A stretch of DNA of 10,616 nt, from NCBI GenBank assembly GCA_030640865.1, contig DAOWIP010000303.1:1-10616 (forward strand), given 5' to 3'. Made by a program: the position numbers and the translations under genes. Shown one piece after another: positions 5,883 through 10,616 of this stretch. How positions within the stretch are numbered: position 1 is the stretch's first letter; the number at the start of each line of letters is the position of its first letter. The stretch comes from Sedimentisphaerales bacterium (GTDB taxonomy: Bacteria; Planctomycetota; Phycisphaerae; Sedimentisphaerales; SM23-30). The notes beneath the pieces are model-generated. The model was not told where the DNA came from. It saw nothing but the letters and a program-made list of their open reading frames with translations, and ran no database searches.

Positions 5883-7058
5883 ATGAGCGAAAAGATTCGG
5901 TTAGGAGTGATCGGCTGTGGACAGTTTATGAGCCGGCAGCATATTCAGACCATTGCCAGGAGTGAGAATTTATCATTGTATTATCTGGCAGACCAGGACC
6001 GTCAAAGGCTGGAACAGGTCTCGTCCTTTTATAAACCCAACAAAACCACCACACAATGGCGTGATGTAGTGGAGGATCCGGATGTTGATATTTTAGTCGC
6101 GGGTATCGTTCCGAAATTTCATCCCGATATCGTGAAAGCGGCATTGGAAAAAAGAAAGCCGATTTATGTCGAAAAACCGTTGTCGGAAAACCTTTTCGAC
6201 GGAAAGGCTATTCAGGAATTATCCGATCAATATGATGTTCCGGTAGCTGTCGGCTTTAATCGCCGATTCGCGCCTGTTACACAATATATGAAAAAAGCAT
6301 TTCAATCAGCCGACAGGCCGATCACCATTTTTTACCGAATTTGTGACGACGACCGAATACGACCACCCAGTCAGAACTGGAAAAAACAGGACCGCCTGCT
6401 AATCGAGATTGTGCATATATTTGATTTGTTATATTACCTGATTCAGGCCGAGCCTGTTTCCGTTTACGCGGTAGAAAGCCGCTTCAATGACGCGTTGATA
6501 ACAATTAAGTTCTCAGACAACAGTAACGCCACAATTTTGTCTTCCTCATGGGGTTCGCTGGCACAACCTAAAGAACGCCTGGAAGCGATTCTGGACCGGG
6601 CGAGTATGGAAATGGATGATTTTGTGGAAGTGCGGAGCTATGGAAAAACAGGCTTGTCCGCGAAACAATGCTTTCCGGGAAGGGCTTATGATCGATGTGA
6701 TAACTCTCACGTCGAGGCGTTTGCCGCGGACGGATGGGCGGCTATGTTGAAAATGCGTCAATTTTACTATCGAGCCATGCAGGAATCAGGTGTTCTGGAA
6801 GACAGTTCCAATATGCGGGCCTGGGAGAATGCCAAAGAGTTGCTGGGCGCCCCTCCCGTCCCACAAGTTAATTATACCTCCGATAAAGGATGGGGTATTG
6901 CGCTGGAAGAATTTTGCGAGCGGGTTATTGAAAAAGAAAAACCCGCTAACGCAGGCCCTGTTGACAGTAATCGAACTATTGCCTGCGCTATAGCAGCCCG
7001 CAATTCAATCGAGACGGGAAAACCGGTTGTACTCAGCCAAAGCGACTGGACGGTATAG
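5883..7058 (+). CDS. Gfo/Idh/MocA family NAD(P)-dependent oxidoreductase
   Basis: 391 residues, a usual family length. The N-terminal Rossmann domain (about 5-125) has the dinucleotide-binding GVIGCGQF (8-15), and EKP at 97-99 with the conserved lysine Lys98. GFNRRFAP (124-131) leads into the C-terminal substrate domain, where His178 in IEIVHIFD is the likely catalytic histidine. The aspartate usually four residues before this histidine is isoleucine here, with Glu175 three before it, as in the GFNRRF subgroup. These enzymes oxidise or reduce hydroxyl groups on sugars, inositols or sugar nucleotides; the substrate cannot be read from sequence. ATG 5883 is chosen with GGAG at 5869-5872, ten bases upstream; a TTG at 5865 would add six residues. 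It stands alone on the plus strand and converges on a symporter gene. Confidence 0.9.
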   Translation: MSEKIRLGVIGCGQFMSRQHIQTIARSENLSLYYLADQDRQRLEQVSSFYKPNKTTTQWRDVVEDPDVDILVAGIVPKFHPDIVKAALEKRKPIYVEKPLSENLFDGKAIQELSDQYDVPVAVGFNRRFAPVTQYMKKAFQSADRPITIFYRICDDDRIRPPSQNWKKQDRLLIEIVHIFDLLYYLIQAEPVSVYAVESRFNDALITIKFSDNSNATILSSSWGSLAQPKERLEAILDRASMEMDDFVEVRSYGKTGLSAKQCFPGRAYDRCDNSHVEAFAADGWAAMLKMRQFYYRAMQESGVLEDSSNMRAWENAKELLGAPPVPQVNYTSDKGWGIALEEFCERVIEKEKPANAGPVDSNRTIACAIAARNSIETGKPVVLSQSDWTV

Positions 7059-7080
7059 TAAGAAGTTGTGAGGGTGAAGA

Positions 7081-7138
7081 ATTTCAGATTTCAGATTTGA
7101 AGATGGGAAGTCAAAGAGTTGAACATTCAACATCGAAT
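7081..7138. repeat. Short repeats between convergent genes
   Basis: ATTTCAG is repeated in tandem at 7081-7094, followed by ATTTGA. GTTGAA-CA-TTCAAC forms a small palindrome at 7119-7132. AACATTCAACATCGAAT (7122-7138) exactly matches 4530-4546. No clear T-run terminator is visible between the two converging genes (7059-7218). Confidence 0.6.
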
Positions 7139-7218
7139 GAACGGAAACGAACAAACAGATTACGATAAGTCGAATTAAAAACCGCGTATAAAAAACAAGA
7201 TATTGACAGACTTATTCT

Positions 7219-8757
7219 TTATCTCTTCTTTATGGTCCAGATTGTAAGGTTGTCCAGGTTTTTCCCGCTTCTTCTCCTGAACAGAGTGGTGATAAAATAG
7301 CCCAGCATAAAAAGGATGGTGTTCGACAAAACATTAATCCAGAATTTGTTGGGAAGAGAATCAGCAAGATTGGGAAATAATCGACGCCCGAAGGAGCTGT
7401 CCAGAAACCCCCATACGCAGATTACCAGGATAGTGCCGCAAGTGGCGGCGATCGCGGCAACGTTATCAACCCTTTTGGATAGAAAGCCCAACAGAAATAA
7501 TCCCAAAAGACCGCCGCTGAGCAGGGAGATATAAGTCAGTTGCAGTTCGACCAGCGTCTCACTTCGGAATGAATAAATAATCAAGGCTACCGTGATCATA
7601 ATCGCGGCGAAAAAAAATGAAAGAAATCGGCCGATCCATAAATAATGAATTTCGCTGCGTGTTTTTACCAAAAGACGCCGATAGAAATCATTGGTAAATG
7701 TCGCCGCGGACGCGTTGATGCTGGAATCCAGTGTGGACATCGCTGCCGCGAAAAAACCGGCAATCACAAACCCCGCCACGCCGGGAGGAACATACGTTAA
7801 GATAAAAAACGGCAGAACCTGCTCCGACTTCATATTAATGAGTTCCGGGGCCGGAAAAACTTTATAAAACACATATAACGCGGTGCCAAGAAAGATAAAA
7901 TAAAGCCAGATAGGCAGGGCAGTGAACGCTCCGATGAGAATTGCCCGCTGTGCTTCCTTATCGTTTTTTGCTGCGCAATAACGCTGAATGTTCGTTTGGT
8001 CGGTGCACATCGACTGTGTGTAAAAAACAGTGGAAGTCAAAAGCATCACCCAGATGGTTTCCTTGTTCAGGCTTAACGCTGTGCTTCCCAGAGAAAATTT
8101 ATTATCCGCCCAGCCCATTTCCAGAATCTGACTCATACCACCGGGCAGTTTCATCAGGATAATCGGCAGACAAATCAGACCAGCTACAGTCAGAATTATG
8201 CCCTGAACGGCATCAGTCCACAAAACCGCTTCCAAGCCGCCGAGAATAGTATAAAAGGCGATAATTATCCCCAGAGTCAATATAATAGCGGTCATTGAGA
8301 AGCCCGTCATAGTATGAACGGAAAGGCCGACCGCATAGAGAATGATCCCCATCCGGAAAAACTGAAACAGCAGAAACACAGCGGCAGCATAAAGCCGGGC
8401 CCAAAGCCCGAACCGCTTCTCAAGATATTCATAAGCGGAGTTGACTCGAATACGGCGGAAAAAAGGCATAAACAAAAACAGCGCCACCATCATACCCAGA
8501 GGATAAGTGGCATTGACCGCCAGGTTACTCCAATCCTTTTCGTAAGTATAACCGGGCGTTGCCAGAAAGGTCATCGAACTGGTGGTCGTGGCCATCAGAG
8601 AAATACCGACCACCCAGCCGGGCATCTTTCGGCCGGCCAGAAAATACCCTTCGGCGGACTTACTGCGACGCGCACAAATAATCCCGATAACAATCATAAT
8701 ACCAAAGCTCAGGCCAACTCCGATCATATCGGGCCAACGGAACACATTTTCACTCAT
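7219..8757 (-). CDS. Sodium/solute symporter (SSS family)
   Basis: 512 residues, with about 13 membrane helices spread over the full length, as expected for this inner-membrane family. The N-terminus has the early SSS signature ARRSKSAEGYFLAGRKMPGW (30-49), followed by the TM2 region GISLMATTTSSMTFLATPGY. YTILGGLEAVLWTDAVQG (169-186) is the family hallmark, and TDQTNIQRYCAAK (252-264) is also conserved. AAMSTLDSS (338-346) aligns with the PutP segment holding Ser340-Thr341, so Ser341 and Thr342 should bind sodium at the Na2 site. The substrate is not determined; sugars, sialic acid and related compounds are common for this branch. The start is supported by GGTGAG close upstream. The gene converges with the oxidoreductase, so shared use in one catabolic pathway is only suggestive. 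Confidence 0.92.
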   Translation of the reverse strand: MSENVFRWPDMIGVGLSFGIMIVIGIICARRSKSAEGYFLAGRKMPGWVVGISLMATTTSSMTFLATPGYTYEKDWSNLAVNATYPLGMMVALFLFMPFFRRIRVNSAYEYLEKRFGLWARLYAAAVFLLFQFFRMGIILYAVGLSVHTMTGFSMTAIILTLGIIIAFYTILGGLEAVLWTDAVQGIILTVAGLICLPIILMKLPGGMSQILEMGWADNKFSLGSTALSLNKETIWVMLLTSTVFYTQSMCTDQTNIQRYCAAKNDKEAQRAILIGAFTALPIWLYFIFLGTALYVFYKVFPAPELINMKSEQVLPFFILTYVPPGVAGFVIAGFFAAAMSTLDSSINASAATFTNDFYRRLLVKTRSEIHYLWIGRFLSFFFAAIMITVALIIYSFRSETLVELQLTYISLLSGGLLGLFLLGFLSKRVDNVAAIAATCGTILVICVWGFLDSSFGRRLFPNLADSLPNKFWINVLSNTILFMLGYFITTLFRRRSGKNLDNLTIWTIKKR

Positions 8758-8818
8758 TCTTTCTCACCATTCATAACTCTTTATTTTTGTGCCTATTATT
8801 AAACCTCCACAGCATTTC

Positions 8819-8929
8819 CTATCCGCTCCAAAATACCTCTGCGGGTGTCCGATAGCGTAAGCGTTTCCCTGGTTGATTATTTGACAACGCAACTTTTTTG
8901 TCAAGTTCTGATTTTGTGATTTCAGTCAT
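8819..8929 (-). pseudogene. IS30-family transposase, C-terminal remnant
   Basis: An open frame of 36 codons reads MTEITKSELDKKVALSNNQ, then PGKRLRYRTPAEVFWSG and a stop. This matches the extreme C-terminus of IS30-family transposases, where a pattern like ITxxELDxxxxxLNNRPRKxLGYxTPxEVF is diagnostic. The DDE catalytic domain and helix-turn-helix domain are missing; a stop lies six codons upstream in frame. An ATG with AGGTGG upstream exists, so a short peptide might still be made, but I treat it as debris. It lies 61 bp upstream of the symporter gene on the same strand. Confidence 0.72.
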
Positions 8930-8984
8930 TGTTTTAACCACCTTTTACAAAATCGGATTTGGATAAAAATATCCATCTTTCTTC

Positions 8985-9014
8985 TTGCTATTAAGTAAGC
9001 GCAATTGCTAAAAT
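8985..9014 (+). promoter_or_regulatory. Weak promoter candidate for the protease gene
   Basis: TTGCTA (8985-8990) and TAAAAT (9009-9014) are 18 bases apart and end about 35-50 bases before the two candidate starts. The match to a sigma-70 promoter is fair. The rest of 8930-9049 holds a small palindrome GGATA-AAAA-TATCC (8961-8974) and no gene. Confidence 0.28.
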
Positions 9015-9061
9015 AACATATACGACGTGTATCGAAAATTACTATAGTTATGGAATCACTA

Positions 9062-10616
9062 ATGAGAGTTATTGTTATATTCGCATTGCTAATATGCTGC
9101 TGTCAGCCGGCGGCGGTCTCGGCAAAACCCGCACAGACAGCCCAAAAAGGGGCACTTATCGAGATTGAGGGGGATTTTTGCCACGATGACCTGGAGGAAA
9201 TCCGCGGGCTGGCAGAACTGGCAGAGGAACACGAGGTCAAGACACTGGTCTTTCGCTTTTCGGGCAGAGGCCAGTCGTTCGAGAACTTTGCCGAGTTGGC
9301 ACACGCAATAGATCGCTGGGCTGAAAAAGGGCATTTCCGCACCGTGGCGTATATTCCGGCAGAAGGGGCCAGAGGGATGGCACTGACGGCGGTATTTGCC
9401 TGCCGGGAGATTATCGTTGATAAGTTTGCCCAATTGGGCGAAGTGATTCCCCTGACCGCGGCCTTGCGAAAAGAGATGTCCCTGTCCGCGGTGGATGAGC
9501 AAAGCGTGATTAAAAAGATAGTCAGTTTCGCCAAGGCGGGCGGCCATAATCCACTGTTGGCGCAGGCGATGGCGGACAAACACACAATCCTGTACCGAAT
9601 AAAACGGGCCGATGAGCAGAAGCTGGTGGATCAGGAAGGTTATCAGCAATATATAACAGAAGAACAACCACCGTGGAAGATGATCGGCCGAGGCCCGCTT
9701 GTGGGCAGCGGAGAAGTGTTACTGCTGGACGGGCAGGAGGCGCTGGAAATTGGACTGGCCAGCGCTCTGGCGGGGGACGACGAGGAACTGGCTGATGTGT
9801 TGGGAATCCGCTGGTTTGATTTGTATTCCGGACAAAGCCAGGAATCCAAAGAGCAAGACACATCCGAACCGGCGATAAAAGACGCGAATAGTATAGCAGA
9901 TTCCACAGAAAAAGCTATTTTCCCGGAGGGAACGAGTCATAAAGCAATATTTATAGTATGCGCGGAGATGGTGGACGAAGGACTGTATGAGTCGATCAAG
10001 CGACGGACGGAAACGGCTCTGGCCGGCGGCGCGACCTATATCATATACGAGATGGATACCTTCGGCGGGCGGGTCGATAGTGCCCATAACATTTATCAGT
10101 ATATTTTACAGGAAGTATCCAAAAAGGCACACACTGTGGCATATATACGGACGAAGGCCATTTCGGCCGGGGCGCTGATTAGCGTGGCGTGCCAGGACAT
10201 CATTATGAAAGAGAATACCCAGATCGGCGATTGCGCTCCGATTATGATGGGCGGTACCCTTGAAGGAGTTGAGCGAGAGAAAATTGAAAGTCCACTGCGA
10301 AGTTTCTTCGAAGCGGCGGCCAAGGCTAATGGTTATCCGGCGGCCCTGTGCAAGGCGATGGTAACAGTCGCCATCGAAGTATATAGAATAAAAAACAGGC
10401 GAACAGGGGAATACGAATACTTCGAGGGTGATAATCTGCCGCGGAACGCTCGGATGTATGACCTGGTGGGTAAGGAACTGATTAACACCAAAGATGAGCT
10501 GCTGACATTGTACGCGGACCTGGCGTACAAATATGGTCTGGCCCGGACGGTTGTGGAAGGGCTGGATGAACAGGCAAGGGATGAAGTACTGGCCTATCTT
10601 GAAAAACGCGACGAGG
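9062..10616 (+). CDS. Exported ClpP-fold serine protease, NfeD/SppA type, tandem domains (partial)
   Basis: The frame is open to the right edge (518 residues seen; the C-terminus is missing). A signal peptide (MRVIVIFALLICCCQPAAVS) sends it to the envelope. Domain 1 (about 25-235) has the ClpP/crotonase layout, but where the catalytic Ser belongs it reads GARGMALTAVFAC, with Gly105 in its place. An acidic, polar linker (about 258-292) follows. Domain 2 (from 293) has MDTFGGRVDSA (oxyanion-hole glycines 335-336), KAISAGALISVAC with nucleophile Ser368, and VEREKIESPL with Lys407, 39 residues on, as in the Ser-Lys dyad of NfeD proteases. NfeD proteins usually continue into membrane helices and an OB-fold domain, which would be beyond the window. 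ATG 9062 has GGA seven bases upstream; ATG 9050 would add four residues (MESL) and has no clear ribosome site. SppA-like peptidase is the main alternative. Confidence 0.78.
   Translation, partial: MRVIVIFALLICCCQPAAVSAKPAQTAQKGALIEIEGDFCHDDLEEIRGLAELAEEHEVKTLVFRFSGRGQSFENFAELAHAIDRWAEKGHFRTVAYIPAEGARGMALTAVFACREIIVDKFAQLGEVIPLTAALRKEMSLSAVDEQSVIKKIVSFAKAGGHNPLLAQAMADKHTILYRIKRADEQKLVDQEGYQQYITEEQPPWKMIGRGPLVGSGEVLLLDGQEALEIGLASALAGDDEELADVLGIRWFDLYSGQSQESKEQDTSEPAIKDANSIADSTEKAIFPEGTSHKAIFIVCAEMVDEGLYESIKRRTETALAGGATYIIYEMDTFGGRVDSAHNIYQYILQEVSKKAHTVAYIRTKAISAGALISVACQDIIMKENTQIGDCAPIMMGGTLEGVEREKIESPLRSFFEAAAKANGYPAALCKAMVTVAIEVYRIKNRRTGEYEYFEGDNLPRNARMYDLVGKELINTKDELLTLYADLAYKYGLARTVVEGLDEQARDEVLAYLEKRDE

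Noticed and set aside
5883..8757. Oxidoreductase and symporter as one operon
   Set aside because: The genes face each other (convergent), so they cannot share a transcript; any functional link is only by proximity.
8314..8802. 162-codon plus-strand open frame
   Set aside because: It lies antisense to the symporter gene, is rich in polar low-complexity sequence (many His, Gln, Lys), and has no recognisable domain; the opposite strand encodes a clear transporter.
9089..9667. 192-codon minus-strand open frame, and other minus-strand frames to 10530
   Set aside because: They are antisense to the ClpP-fold protease, whose plus-strand frame is open to the window edge and has clear catalytic motifs.

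Overview
The window looks like chromosome from a planctomycete, most likely class Phycisphaerae. This rests on recognising protein families by eye, with no database search. The clues are an ECF sigma factor followed by a short one-helix membrane protein, large exported hypothetical proteins of a type I associate with planctomycetes, a planctomycete-style sigma-70 factor, and intergenic spaces full of short hairpin repeats. No rRNA, tRNA or CRISPR array was seen.

Layout. Positions 1-231 hold no gene, only hairpin repeats. A minus-strand cluster then reads leftwards from about 4400: ECF sigma factor (4395-3889), an overlapping membrane protein that is a candidate sigma partner (3910-3458), a 477-aa exported protein (3309-1876) and a 454-aa exported protein (1596-232). 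The gaps in this cluster contain a pair of inverted REP-like hairpins (3354-3424) and a 257-bp hairpin-rich cassette bounded by inverted repeats (1621-1877). A possible ECF-type promoter precedes the sigma gene. A second, non-ECF sigma-70 factor follows on the same strand (5481-4591).

A 400-bp repeat-rich spacer separates that sigma gene from a divergent plus-strand Gfo/Idh/MocA oxidoreductase (5883-7058). This gene converges on a minus-strand sodium/solute symporter (8757-7219). Upstream of the symporter lies a decayed C-terminal fragment of an IS30-family transposase (8929-8819).

The last gene runs off the right edge (plus strand, from about 9062). It encodes an exported ClpP-fold protease of NfeD/SppA type with two tandem ClpP-like domains. 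The first appears to have lost its catalytic serine; the second keeps a Ser-Lys pair.

How the genes may work together: the ECF sigma factor, its overlapping membrane partner and the two exported proteins could form one regulated envelope cluster, but co-transcription across the repeat insertions is unproven. The oxidoreductase and symporter suggest uptake and oxidation of a sugar or related polyol/acid, but they are convergent and not an operon. No clearly new defence or mobile system was found. The most distinctive items are the repeat cassette flush with a stop codon, the candidate autoregulated ECF module and the pseudo-protease/protease tandem.
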